Below, piece by piece: positions 46,803-58,145 of a stretch of 64,000 bases of DNA. Source of the DNA: Balanoglossus misakiensis (Eukaryota > Hemichordata); the NCBI GenBank assembly GCA_040954595.2, contig CM082577.2, forward strand, positions 20,708,001 to 20,772,000. Direction: 5' to 3'. The notes under the pieces are model-generated. The model searched no databases and was not told the DNA's origin. It saw nothing but the letters and a program-made list of their open reading frames with translations. The stretch's first letter is position 1; each line of letters begins with the position of its first letter. The position numbers and the translations under genes were made by a program.

Positions 46803-47060
46803 GAAAGATGGTTGAATTTCTCCTACTATAAACCTGAATCCTACACCATTGAACACATAGTCCGACTTGGCTAATTTTTGTGGGTAACCGATCGACCTTC
46901 CATAGCTTATAAGGCAAGTAGGATAAATAAATATGGTTTGTTTTGTTTTGCAAAAAGTGGTTTTAAAATTCAGACACTTGCAGAAAGAGGAAGAAACGGA
47001 CACTTGCGACAAAATATTATCATTCAGGCTAATCTTTAATGGAAACGTTGGAAAAAATTG

Positions 47061-47136
47061 AAGCCTACAGCACGTAGTATTCCCAGGCGGTCTCCCAGAC
47101 GAGAACCGGCTTTTTCTACGTGGTATGGCCGTAGGC
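47061..47136 (-). pseudogene. 5S rRNA pseudogene, copy 128 (44-bp deletion)
   Basis: Same deletion with a short-type distal spacer, giving a 318-bp period. Confidence 0.93.
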
Positions 47137-47378
47137 GAAAGATGGTTGAATTTCTCCTACTATAAACCTGAATCCTACACCATTGAACACATAGTCCCAC
47201 TTGGCTAATTTTTGTGGGTAACCGATCGACCTTCCATAGCTTATAAGGCAAGTAGGATAAAAAGATATGGTTTGTTTTGTTCTGCAAAAAGTGGTTTTAG
47301 AATTCATGCACTTTCAGAAAAGGAAGAAACGGACACTTGCCACAAAATATTATCCTTCAGGCTACTCTTTAAAAAATG

Positions 47379-47498
47379 AAGCCTACAGCACGTAGTATTC
47401 CCAGGCGGTCTCCCATCCAAGTACTAACTACGCCCAACGCAGGTTTGCTTCGGTGATCAGACGAGAACCGGCTTTTTCTACGTGGTATGGCCGTAGGC
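47379..47498 (-). rRNA. 5S rRNA, copy 129
   Basis: Consensus gene. Confidence 0.95.
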
Positions 47499-47757
47499 GA
47501 AAGATGGTTGAATTTCTCCTACTATAAACCTGAATCCTACACCATTGAACACATAGTCCGACTTGACTAATTTTTGTGGGTAACCGATCGACCTTCCATA
47601 GCTTATAAGGCAAGTAGGATAAAAAAAATACGGTTTGTTTTGTTTTGCAAAAAGTGGTTTTAGAATTCAGACACTTGCAGAAAGAGGAAGAAACGGACAC
47701 TTGCGACAAAATATTATCATTCAGGCTAATCTTTAATGGAAACGTTGGAAAAAATTG

Positions 47758-47833
47758 AAGCCTACAGCACGTAGTATTCCCAGGCGGTCTCCCAGACGAG
47801 AACCGGCTTTTTCTACGTGGTATGGCCGTAGGC
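47758..47833 (-). pseudogene. 5S rRNA pseudogene, copy 130 (44-bp deletion)
   Basis: Same deletion; 318-bp period. Counterpart of copy 148 at +6,352 bp. Confidence 0.93.
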
Positions 47834-48075
47834 GAAAGATGGTTGAATTTCTCCTACTATAAACCTGAATCCTACACCATTGAACACATAGTCCCACTTG
47901 GCTAATTTTTGTGGGTAACCGATCGACCTTCCATAGCTTATAAGGCAAGTAGGATAAAAAGATATGGTTTGTTTTGTTCTGCAAAAAGTGGTTTTAGAAT
48001 TCAGGCACTTTCAGAAAAGGAAGAAACGGACACTTGCCACAAAATATTATCCTTCAGGCTACTCTTTAAAAAATG

Positions 48076-48195
48076 AAGCCTACAGCACGTAGTATTCCCA
48101 GGCGGTCTCCCATCCAAGTACTAACTACGCCCAACGCAGGTTTGCTTCGGTGATCAGACGAGAACCGGCTTTTTCTACGTGGTATGGCCGTAGGC
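48076..48195 (-). rRNA. 5S rRNA, copy 131
   Basis: Consensus gene. Confidence 0.95.
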
Positions 48196-48437
48196 GAAAG
48201 ATGGTTGAATTTCTCCTACTATAAACCTGAATCCTACACCATTAAACACATAGTCCGACTTGGCTAATTATTGTGGGTAACCGATCGACCTTCCATAGCT
48301 TATAAGGCAAGTAGGATAAAAAGATATGGTTTGTTTTGTTCTGCAAAAAGTGGTTTTAGAATTCAGGCACTTTCAGAAAAGGAAGAAACTGACACTTGCC
48401 ACAAAATATTATCCTTCAGGCTACTCTTTAAAAAATG

Positions 48438-48557
48438 AAGCCTACAGCACGTAGTATTCCCAGGCGGTCTCCCATCCAAGTACTAACTACGCCCAACGCA
48501 GGTTTGCTTCGGTGATCAGACGAGAACCGGCTTTTTCTACGTGGTATGGCCGTAGGC
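48438..48557 (-). rRNA. 5S rRNA, copy 132
   Basis: Consensus gene; spacer has GATAAAAAATTATGG. Confidence 0.95.
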
Positions 48558-48800
48558 GAAAGATGGTTGAATTTCTCCTACTATAAACCTGAATCCTACA
48601 CCATTGAACACATAGTCCGACTTGGCTAATTTTTGTGGGTAACCGATCGACCTTCCATAGCTTATAAGGCAAGTAGGATAAAAAATTATGGTTTGTTTTG
48701 TTTTGCAAAAAGTGGTTTTAAAATTCAGACACTTGCAGAAAGAGGAAGAAACGGACACTTCCGACAAAATATTATCCTTCAGGCTACTCTTTAAAAAATG

Positions 48801-48920
48801 AAGCCTACAGCACGTAGTATTCCCAGGCGGTCTCCCATCCAAGTACTAACTACGCCCAACGCAGGTTTGCTTCGGTGATCAGACGAGAACCGGCTTTTTC
48901 TACGTGGTATGGCCGTAGGC
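48801..48920 (-). rRNA. 5S rRNA, copy 133
   Basis: Consensus gene. Confidence 0.95.
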
Positions 48921-49165
48921 GAAAGATGGTTGAATTTCTCCTACTATAAACCTGAATCCTACACCATTGAACACATAGTCCGACTTGGCTAATTTTTGTG
49001 GGTAACCGATCGACCTTCCATAGCTTATAAGGCAAGTAGGATAAAAAAAAATACGGTTTGTTTTGTTTTGCAAAAAGTGGTTTTAGAATTCAGACACTTG
49101 CAGAAAGAGGAAGAAACGGACACTTGCGACAAAATATTATCCTTCAGGCTACTCTTTAAAAAATG

Positions 49166-49285
49166 AAGCCTACAGCACGTAGTATTCCCAGGCGGTCTCC
49201 CATCCAAGTACTAACTACGCCCAACGCAGGTTTGCTTCGGTGATCAGACGAGAACCGGCTTTTTCTACGTGGTATGGCCGTAGGC
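49166..49285 (-). rRNA. 5S rRNA, copy 134
   Basis: Consensus gene; starts the first 7-unit block. Confidence 0.95.
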
Positions 49286-49544
49286 GAAAGATGGTTGAAT
49301 TTCTCCTACTATAAACCTGAATCCTACACCATTGAACACATAGTCCGACTTGGCTAATTTTTGTGGGTAACCGATCGACCTTCCATAGCTTATAAGGCAA
49401 GTAGGATAAAAAAATATGGTTTGTTTTGTTTTGCAAAAAGTGGTTTTAGAATTCAGACACTTGCAGAAAGAGGAAGAAACGGACACTTGCGACAAAATAT
49501 TATCCTTCAGGCTACTCTTTAATGGAAACGTTGGAAAAAAAATG

Positions 49545-49664
49545 AAGCCTACAGCACGTAGTATTCCCAGGTGGTCTCCCATCCAAGTACTAACTACGCC
49601 CAACGCAGGTTTGCTTCGGTGATCAGACGAGAACCGGCTTTTTCTACGTGGTATGGCCGTAGAC
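49545..49664 (-). rRNA. 5S rRNA, copy 135
   Basis: G93A and C2T. Confidence 0.92.
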
Positions 49665-49922
49665 GAAAGATGGTTGAATTTCTCCTACTATAAACCTGAA
49701 TCCTACACCATTGAACACATAGTCCGACTTGGCTAATTTTTGTGGGTAACCGATCGACCTTCCATAGCTTATAAGGCAAGTAGGATAAAAAAATATGGTT
49801 TGTTTTGTTTTGCAAAAAGTGGTTTTAAAATTCAGACACTTGCAGAAAGAGGAAGAAACGGACACTTGCGACAAAATATTATCCTTCAGGCTACTCTTTA
49901 ATGGAAACGTTGGAAAAAAATG

Positions 49923-50042
49923 AAGCCTACAGCACGTAGTATTCCCAGGCGGTCTCCCATCCAAGTACTAACTACGCCCAACGCAGGTTTGCTTCGGTGA
50001 TCAGACGAGAACCGGCTTTTTCTACGTGGTATGGCCGTAGAC
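49923..50042 (-). rRNA. 5S rRNA, copy 136
   Basis: C2T. Confidence 0.93.
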
Positions 50043-50284
50043 GAAAGATGGTTGAATTTCTCCTACTATAAACCTGAATCCTACACCATTGAACACATAG
50101 TCCGACTTGGCTAATTATTGTGGGTAACCGATCGACCTTCCATAGCTTATAAGGCAAGTAGGATAAAAAGATATGGTTTGTTTTGTTCTGCAAAAAGTGG
50201 TTTTAGAATTCAGGCACTTTCAGAAAAGGAAGAAACTGACACTTGCCACAAAATATTATCCTTCAGGCTACTCTTTAAAAAATG

Positions 50285-50404
50285 AAGCCTACAGCACGTA
50301 GTATTCCCAGGCGGTCTCCCATCCAAGTACTAACTACGCCCAACGCAGGTTTGCTTCGGTGATCAGACGAGAACCGGCTTTTTCAACGTGGTATGGCCGT
50401 AGGC
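50285..50404 (-). rRNA. 5S rRNA, copy 137
   Basis: A20T, opening a helix II pair. Confidence 0.92.
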
Positions 50405-50647
50405 GAAAGATGGTTGAATTTCTCCTACTATAAACCTGAATCCTACACCATTGAACACATAGTCCGACTTGGCTAATTTTTGTGGGTAACCGATCGACCT
50501 TCCATAGCTTATAAGGCAAGTAGGATAAAAAATTATGGTTTGTTTTGTTTTGCAAAAAGTGGTTTTAAAATTCAGACACTTGCAGAAAGAGGAAGAAACG
50601 GACACTTGCGACAAAATATTATCCTTCAGGCTACTCTTTAAAAAATG

Positions 50648-50754
50648 AAGCCTACAGCACGTAGTATTCCCAGGCGGTCTCCCATCCAAGTACTAACTAC
50701 GCCCAACGCAGGTTTGCTTCGGTGATCAGACGAGAACCGGCTTATTCTACGTGG
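50648..50754 (-). pseudogene. 5S rRNA pseudogene, copy 138 (5'-truncated)
   Basis: 107 nt: RNA nt 14-120 with A24T. RNA nt 1-13, the TATA-like box and most of the upstream spacer are deleted, and the gene joins the distal spacer at a GTGG shared by both sides. The internal A and C boxes remain, but a transcript could not form helix I. The period to the next gene is only 245 bp. Confidence 0.92.
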
Positions 50755-50892
50755 GATAAAAAAAATATGGTTTGTTTTGTTCTGCAAAAAGTGGTTTTAG
50801 AATTCAGGCACTTTCAGAAAAGGAAGAAACGGACACTTGCCACAAAATATTATCCTTCAGGCTACTCTTTAATGGAAACGTTGGAAAAAATG

Positions 50893-51012
50893 AAGCCTAC
50901 AGCACGTAGTATTCCCAGGCGGTCTCCCATCCAAGAACTAACTACGCCCAACGCAGGTTTGCTTCGGTGATCAGACGAGAACCGGCTTTTTCTACGTGGT
51001 ATGGCCGTAGGC
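50893..51012 (-). rRNA. 5S rRNA, copy 139
   Basis: A77T. Confidence 0.93.
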
Positions 51013-51256
51013 GAAAGATGGTTGAATTTCTCCTACTATAAACCTGAATCCTACACCATTGAACACATAGTCCGACTTGGCTAATTTTTGTGGGTAACCG
51101 ATCGACCTTCCATAGCTTATAAGGCAAGTAGGATAAAAAAAATACGGTTTGTTTTGTTTTGCAAAAAGTGGTTTTAGAATTCAGACACTTGCAGAAAGAG
51201 GAAGAAACGGACACTTGCGACAAAATATTATCCTTCAGGCTACTCTTTAAAAAATG

Positions 51257-51376
51257 AAGCCTACAGCACGTAGAATTCCCAGGCGGTCTCCCATCCAAGT
51301 ACTAACTACGCCCAACGCAGGTTTGCTTCGGTGATCAGACGAGAACCGGCTTTTTCTACGTGGTATGGCCGTAGGC
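51257..51376 (-). rRNA. 5S rRNA, copy 140
   Basis: A103T (U-U mismatch in helix IV/V); creates GAATTC inside the gene. Confidence 0.93.
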
Positions 51377-51621
51377 GAAAGATGGTTGAATTTCTCCTAC
51401 TATAAACCTGAATCCTACACCATTGAACACATAGTCCGACTTGGCTAATTTTTGTGGGTAACCGATCGACCTTCCATAGCTTATAAGGCAAGTAGGATAA
51501 AAAAAAATACGGTTTGTTTTGTTTTGCAAAAAGTGGTTTTAGAATTCAGACACTTGCAGAAAGAGGAAGAAACGGACACTTGCGACAAAATATTATCCTT
51601 CAGGCTACTCTTTAAAAAATG

Positions 51622-51741
51622 AAGCCTACAGCACGTAGTATTCCCAGGCGGTCTCCCATCCAAGTACTAACTACGCCCAACGCAGGTTTGCTTCGGTGAT
51701 CAGACGAGAACCGGCTTTTTCTACGTGGTATGGCCGTAGGC
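51622..51741 (-). rRNA. 5S rRNA, copy 141
   Basis: Consensus gene; matches copy 134. Confidence 0.95.
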
Positions 51742-52000
51742 GAAAGATGGTTGAATTTCTCCTACTATAAACCTGAATCCTACACCATTGAACACATAGT
51801 CCGACTTGGCTAATTTTTGTGGGTAACCGATCGACCTTCCATAGCTTATAAGGCAAGTAGGATAAAAAAATATGGTTTGTTTTGTTTTGCAAAAAGTGGT
51901 TTTAGAATTCAGACACTTGCAGAAAGAGGAAGAAACGGACACTTGCGACAAAATATTATCCTTCAGGCTACTCTTTAATGGAAACGTTGGAAAAAAAATG

Positions 52001-52120
52001 AAGCCTACAGCACGTAGTATTCCCAGGTGGTCTCCCATCCAAGTACTAACTACGCCCAACGCAGGTTTGCTTCGGTGATCAGACGAGAACCGGCTTTTTC
52101 TACGTGGTATGGCCGTAGAC
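52001..52120 (-). rRNA. 5S rRNA, copy 142
   Basis: G93A and C2T, as copy 135. Confidence 0.92.
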
Positions 52121-52378
52121 GAAAGATGGTTGAATTTCTCCTACTATAAACCTGAATCCTACACCATTGAACACATAGTCCGACTTGGCTAATTTTTGTG
52201 GGTAACCGATCGACCTTCCATAGCTTATAAGGCAAGTAGGATAAAAAAATATGGTTTGTTTTGTTTTGCAAAAAGTGGTTTTAAAATTCAGACACTTGCA
52301 GAAAGAGGAAGAAACGGACACTTGCGACAAAATATTATCCTTCAGGCTACTCTTTAATGGAAACGTTGGAAAAAAATG

Positions 52379-52498
52379 AAGCCTACAGCACGTAGTATTC
52401 CCAGGCGGTCTCCCATCCAAGTACTAACTACGCCCAACGCAGGTTTGCTTCGGTGATCAGACGAGAACCGGCTTTTTCAACGTGGTATGGCCGTAGGC
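52379..52498 (-). rRNA. 5S rRNA, copy 143
   Basis: A20T. Its left side matches copy 136 and its right side copy 137, so it sits on a crossover point. Confidence 0.92.
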
Positions 52499-52741
52499 GA
52501 AAGATGGTTGAATTTCTCCTACTATAAACCTGAATCCTACACCATTGAACACATAGTCCGACTTGGCTAATTTTTGTGGGTAACCGATCGACCTTCCATA
52601 GCTTATAAGGCAAGTAGGATAAAAAATTATGGTTTGTTTTGTTTTGCAAAAAGTGGTTTTAAAATTCAGACACTTGCAGAAAGAGGAAGAAACGGACACT
52701 TGCGACAAAATATTATCCTTCAGGCTACTCTTTAAAAAATG

Positions 52742-52848
52742 AAGCCTACAGCACGTAGTATTCCCAGGCGGTCTCCCATCCAAGTACTAACTACACCCAA
52801 CGCAGGTTTGCTTCGGTGATCAGACGAGAACCGGCTTATTCTACGTGG
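52742..52848 (-). pseudogene. 5S rRNA pseudogene, copy 144 (5'-truncated)
   Basis: Same truncation and GTGG junction as copy 138, with A24T and an added C67T. Confidence 0.92.
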
Positions 52849-52986
52849 GATAAAAAAAATATGGTTTGTTTTGTTCTGCAAAAAGTGGTTTTAGAATTCA
52901 GGCACTTTCAGAAAAGGAAGAAACGGACACTTGCCACAAAATATTATCCTTCAGGCTACTCTTTAATGGAAACGTTGGAAAAAATG

Positions 52987-53106
52987 AAGCCTACAGCACG
53001 TAGTATTCCCAGGCGGTCTCCCATCCAAGAACTAACTACGCCCAACGCAGGTTTGCTTCGGTGATCAGACGAGAACCGGCTTTTTCTACGTGGTATGGCC
53101 GTAGGC
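52987..53106 (-). rRNA. 5S rRNA, copy 145
   Basis: A77T; upstream flank has TTTCTCTTAC. Confidence 0.93.
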
Positions 53107-53349
53107 GAAAGATGGTTGAATTTCTCTTACTATAAACCTGAATCCTACACCATTGAACACATAGTCCGACTTGGCTAATTTTTGTGGGTAACCGATCGAC
53201 CTTCCATAGCTTATAAGGCAAGTAGGATAAAAAAATACGGTTTGTTTTGTTTTGCAAAAAGTGGTTTTAGAATTCAGACACTTGCAGAAAGAGGAAGAAA
53301 CGGACACTTGCGACAAAATATTATCCTTCAGGCTACTCTTTAAAAAATG

Positions 53350-53469
53350 AAGCCTACAGCACGTAGAATTCCCAGGCGGTCTCCCATCCAAGTACTAACT
53401 ACGCCCAACGCAGGTTTGCTTCGGTGATCAGACGAGAACCGGCTTTTTCTACGTGGTATGGCCGTAGGC
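53350..53469 (-). rRNA. 5S rRNA, copy 146
   Basis: A103T, as copy 140. Confidence 0.93.
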
Positions 53470-53731
53470 GAAAGATGGTTGAATTTCTCCTACTATAAAC
53501 CTGAATCCTACACCATTGAACACATAGTCCGACTTGGCTAATTTTTGTGGGTAACCGATCGACCTTCCATAGCTTATAAGGCAAGTAGGATAAAAAAAAA
53601 TACGGTTTGTTTTGTTTTGCAAAAAGTGGTTTTAGAATTCAGACACTTGCAGAAAGAGGAAGAAACGGACACTTGCGACAAAATATTATCCTTCAGGCTA
53701 CTCTTTAATGGAAACGTTGGAAAAAAAAATG

Positions 53732-53851
53732 AAGCCTACAGCACGTAGTATTCCCAGGCGGACTCCCATCCAAGTACTAACTACGCCCAACGCAGGTTTG
53801 CTTCGGTGATCAGACGAGAACCGGCTTTTTCTACGTGGTATGGCCGTAGAC
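53732..53851 (-). rRNA. 5S rRNA, copy 147
   Basis: A90T and C2T; T-run of nine. Confidence 0.91.
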
Positions 53852-54109
53852 GAAAGATGGTTGAATTTCTCCTACTATAAACCTGAATCCTACACCATTG
53901 AACACATAGTCCGACTTGGCTAATTTTTGTGGGTAACCGATCGACCTTCCATAGCTTATAAGGCAAGTAGGATAAAAAAATATGGTTTGTTTTGTTTTGC
54001 AAAAAGTGGTTTTAAAATTCAGACACTTGCAGAAAGAGGAAGAAACGGACACTTGCGACAAAATATTATCATTCAGGCTAATCTTTAATGGAAACTTTGG
54101 AAAAAATTG

Positions 54110-54185
54110 AAGCCTACAGCACGTAGTATTCCCAGGCGGTCTCCCAGACGAGAACCGGCTTTTTCTACGTGGTATGGCCGTAGGC
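54110..54185 (-). pseudogene. 5S rRNA pseudogene, copy 148 (44-bp deletion)
   Basis: Same deletion; 318-bp period, as copies 128 and 130. Confidence 0.93.
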
Positions 54186-54427
54186 GAAAGATGGTTGAAT
54201 TTCTCCTACTATAAACCTGAATCCTACACCATTGAACACATAGTCCCACTTGGCTAATTTTTGTGGGTAACCGATCGACCTTCCATAGCTTATAAGGCAA
54301 GTAGGATAAAAAGATATGGTTTGTTTTGTTCTGCAAAAAGTGGTTTTAGAATTCAGGCACTTTCAGAAAAGGAAGAAACGGACACTTGCCACAAAATATT
54401 ATCCTTCAGGCTACTCTTTAAAAAATG

Positions 54428-54547
54428 AAGCCTACAGCACGTAGTATTCCCAGGCGGTCTCCCATCCAAGTACTAACTACGCCCAACGCAGGTTTGCTTC
54501 GGTGATCAGACGAGAACCGGCTTTTTCTACGTGGTATGGCCGTAGGC
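54428..54547 (-). rRNA. 5S rRNA, copy 149
   Basis: Consensus gene; matches copy 131. Confidence 0.95.
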
Positions 54548-54789
54548 GAAAGATGGTTGAATTTCTCCTACTATAAACCTGAATCCTACACCATTAAACA
54601 CATAGTCCGACTTGGCTAATTATTGTGGGTAACCGATCGACCTTCCATAGCTTATAAGGCAAGTAGGATAAAAAGATATGGTTTGTTTTGTTCTGCAAAA
54701 AGTGGTTTTAGAATTCAGGCACTTTCAGAAAAGGAAGAAACTGACACTTGCCACAAAATATTATCCTTCAGGCTACTCTTTAAAAAATG

Positions 54790-54909
54790 AAGCCTACAGC
54801 ACGTAGTATTCCCAGGCGGTCTCCCATCCAAGTACTAACTACGCCCAACGCAGGTTTGCTTCGGTGATCAGACGAGAACCGGCTTTTTCTACGTGGTATG
54901 GCCGTAGGC
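54790..54909 (-). rRNA. 5S rRNA, copy 150
   Basis: Consensus gene; GATAAAAAATTATGG spacer, as copy 132. Confidence 0.95.
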
Positions 54910-55167
54910 GAAAGATGGTTGAATTTCTCCTACTATAAACCTGAATCCTACACCATTGAACACATAGTCCGACTTGGCTAATTTTTGTGGGTAACCGATC
55001 GACCTTCCATAGCTTATAAGGCAAGTAGGATAAAAAATTATGGTTTGTTTTGTTTTGCAAAAAGTGGTTTTAAAATTCAGACACTTGCAGAAAGAGGAAG
55101 AAACGGACACTTGCGACAAAATATTATCCTTCAGGCTACTCTTTAATGGAAACGTTGGAAAAAAATG

Positions 55168-55287
55168 AAGCCTACAGCACGTAGTATTCCCAGGCGGTCT
55201 CCCATCCAAGTACTAACTACGCCCAACGCAGGTTTGCTTCGGTGATCAGACGAGAACCGGCTTTTTCTACGTGGTATGGCCGTAGGC
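55168..55287 (-). rRNA. 5S rRNA, copy 151
   Basis: Consensus gene. Confidence 0.95.
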
Positions 55288-55545
55288 GAAAGATGGTTGA
55301 ATTTCTCCTACTATAAACCTGAATCCTACACCATTGAACACATAGTCCGACTTGGCTAATTTTTGTGGGTAACCGATCGACCTTCCATAGCTTATAAGGC
55401 AAGTAGGATAAAAAAATATGGTTTGTTTTGTTTTGCAAAAAGTGGTTTTAAAATTCAGACACTTGCAGAAAGAGGAAGAAACGGACACTTGCGACAAAAT
55501 ATTATCATTCAGGCTAATCTTTAATGGAAACGTTGGAAAAAATTG

Positions 55546-55621
55546 AAGCCTACAGCACGTAGTATTCCCAGGCGGTCTCCCAGACGAGAACCGGCTTTTT
55601 CTACGTGGTATGGCCGTAGGC
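55546..55621 (-). pseudogene. 5S rRNA pseudogene, copy 152 (44-bp deletion)
   Basis: Same deletion. It is the rightmost deleted unit and resembles copy 121, including the AAGTGGGATA spacer. Confidence 0.93.
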
Positions 55622-55878
55622 GAAAGATGGTTGAATTTCTCCTACTATAAACCTGAATCCTACACCATTGAACACATAGTCCCACTTGGCTAATTTTTGT
55701 GGGTAACCGATCGACCTTCCATAGCTTATAAGGCAAGTGGGATAAAAAGATATGGTTTGTTTTGTTCTGCAAAAAGTGGTTTTAGAATTCAGGCACTTTC
55801 AGAAAAGGAAGAAACGGACACTTGCCACAAAATATTATCCTTCAGGCTACTCTTTAATGGAAACGTTGGAAAAAAATG

Positions 55879-55998
55879 AAGCCTACAGCACGTAGTATTC
55901 CCAGGCGGTCTCCCATCCAAGTACTAACTACGCCCAACGCAGGTTTGCTTCGGTGATCAGACGAGAACCGGCTTTTTCTACGTGGTATGGCCGTAGAA
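55879..55998 (-). rRNA. 5S rRNA, copy 153
   Basis: G1T and C2T, so the first helix I pair is lost and the second becomes a U-G wobble; the start nucleotide is also changed. Confidence 0.89.
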
Positions 55999-56250
55999 GA
56001 AAGATGGTTGAATTTCTCCTACTATAAACCTGAATCCTACACCATTAAACACATAGTCCGACTTGGCTAATTATTGTGGGTAACCGATCGACCTTCCATA
56101 GCTTATAAGGCAAGTAGGATAAAAAAAAATACGGTTTGTTTTGTTTTGAAAAAAAGTGGTTTTAGAATTCAGACACTTGCAGAAAGAGGAAGAAACGGAC
56201 ACTTGCGACAAAATATTATCCTTCAGGCTACTCTTTAATGGAAACGTTGG

Positions 56251-56256
56251 AAAGAA
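56251..56256 (-). terminator. Interrupted T-run downstream of copy 154
   Basis: The minus strand reads TTCTTT, so no stretch of four T remains next to the gene. The next T4 is at 56210-56213, 46 nt past the gene end. The same interruption follows copies 158, 161 and 164. Confidence 0.7.
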
Positions 56257-56258
56257 TG

Positions 56259-56378
56259 AAGCCTACAGCACGTAGTATTCCCAGGCGGTCTCCCATCCAA
56301 GTACTAACTACGCCCAACGCAGGTTTGCTTCGGTGATCAGACGAGAACCGGCTTTTTCTACGTGGTATGGCCGTAGGC
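56259..56378 (-). rRNA. 5S rRNA, copy 154
   Basis: Consensus gene with the interrupted TTCTTT terminator. Confidence 0.93.
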
Positions 56379-56634
56379 GAAAGATGGTTGAATTTCTCCT
56401 ACTATAAACCTGAATCCTACACCATTGAACACATAGTCCGACTTGGCTAATTTTTGTGGGTAACCGATCGACCTTCCATAGCTTATAAGGCAAGTGGGAT
56501 AAAAAGATATGGTTTGTTTTGTTCTGCAAAAAGTGGTTTTAGAATTCAGGCACTTTCAGAAAAGGAAGAAACGGACACTTGCCACAAAATATTATCCTTC
56601 AGGCTACTCTTTAATGGAAACGTTGGAAAAAATG

Positions 56635-56754
56635 AAGCCTACAGCACGTAGTATTCCCAGGCGGTCTCCCATCCAAGTACTAACTACGCCCAACGCAGGT
56701 TTGCTTCGGTGATCAGACGAGAACCGGCTTTTTCTACGTGGTATGGCCGTAGGC
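56635..56754 (-). rRNA. 5S rRNA, copy 155
   Basis: Consensus gene; hybrid spacer with GGAAAGTGGG. Confidence 0.95.
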
Positions 56755-57010
56755 GAAAGATGGTTGAATTTCTCCTACTATAAACCTGAATCCTACACCA
56801 TTGAACACATAGTCCGACTTGGCTAATTTTTGTGGGTAACCGATCGACCTTCCATAGCTTATAAGGAAAGTGGGATAAAAAGATATGGTTTGTTTTGTTC
56901 TGCAAAAAGTGGTTTTAGAATTCAGGCACTTTCAGAAAAGGAAGAAACGGACACTTGCCACAAAATATTATCCTTCAGGCTACTCTTTAATGGAAACGTT
57001 GGAAAAAATG

Positions 57011-57130
57011 AAGCCTACAGCACGTAGTATTCCCAGGCGGTCTCCCATCCAAGTACTAACTACGCCCAACGCAGGTTTGCTTCGGTGATCAGACGAGAAC
57101 CGGCTTTTTCTACGTGGTATGGCCGTAGGC
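57011..57130 (-). rRNA. 5S rRNA, copy 156
   Basis: Consensus gene; upstream flank has GAACTTCTCC. Confidence 0.95.
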
Positions 57131-57388
57131 GAAAGATGGTTGAACTTCTCCTACTATAAACCTGAATCCTACACCATTGAACACATAGTCCGACTTGGCT
57201 AATTTTTGTGGGTAACCGATCGACCTTCCATAGCTTATAAGGCAAGTGGGATAAAAAGATATGGTTTGTTTTGTTCTGCAAAAAGTGGTTTTAGAATTCA
57301 GGCACTTTCAGAAAAGGAAGAAACGGACACTTGCCACAAAATATTATCCTTCAGGCTACTCTTTAATGGAAACGTTGGAAAAAAAATG

Positions 57389-57508
57389 AAGCCTACAGCA
57401 CGTAGTATTCCCAGGCGGTCTCCCATCCAAGTACTAACTACGCCCAACGCAGGTTTGCTTCGGTGATCAGACGACAACCGGCTTTTTCTACGTGGTATGG
57501 CCGTAGGC
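57389..57508 (-). rRNA. 5S rRNA, copy 157
   Basis: C34G. Confidence 0.93.
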
Positions 57509-57767
57509 GAAAGATGGTTGAATTTCTCCTACTATAAACCTGAATCCTACACCATTGAACACATAGTCCGACTTGGCTAATTTTTGTGGGTAACCGATCG
57601 ACCTTCCATAGCTTATAAGGCAAGTAGGATAAAAAAAATACGGTTTGTTTTGTTTTGAAAAAAAGTGGTTTTAGAATTCAGACACTTGCAGAAAGAGGAA
57701 GAAACGGACACTTGCGACAAAATATTATCCTTCAGGCTACTCTTTAATGGAAACGTTGGAAAGAATG

Positions 57768-57887
57768 AAGCCTACAGCACGTAGTATTCCCAGGCGGTCT
57801 CCCATCCAAGTACTAACTACGCCCAACGCAGGTTTGCTTCGGTGATCAGACGAGAACCGGCTTTTTCTACGTGGTATGGCCGTAGGC
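57768..57887 (-). rRNA. 5S rRNA, copy 158
   Basis: Consensus gene with interrupted terminator; starts round 1 of the 3-unit block. Confidence 0.93.
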
Positions 57888-58145
57888 GAAAGATGGTTGA
57901 ATTTCTCCTACTATAAACCTGAATCCTACACCATTGAACACATAGTCCGACTTGGCTAATTTTTGTGGGTAACCGATCGACCTTCCATAGCTTATAAGGC
58001 AAGTGGGATAAAAAGATATGGTTTGTTTTGTTCTGCAAAAAGTGGTTTTAGAATTCAGGCACTTTCAGAAAAGGAAGAAACGGACACTTGCCACAAAATA
58101 TTATCCTTCAGGCTACTCTTTAATGGAAACGTTGGAAAAAAAATG

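Larger units (their letters stand above)
49166..51621. repeat. 7-unit block containing a 5'-truncated gene, first copy
   Basis: Copies 134-140. The order C2T+G93A, C2T, A20T, 5'-truncated, A77T, A103T is met again to the right. Confidence 0.75.
51622..53731. repeat. 6-unit block containing a 5'-truncated gene, second copy
   Basis: Copies 141-146 repeat copies 134-140. One unit is missing: copy 143 stands for both 136 and 137, so the shift falls from 2,456 to 2,094 bp. Confidence 0.75.
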
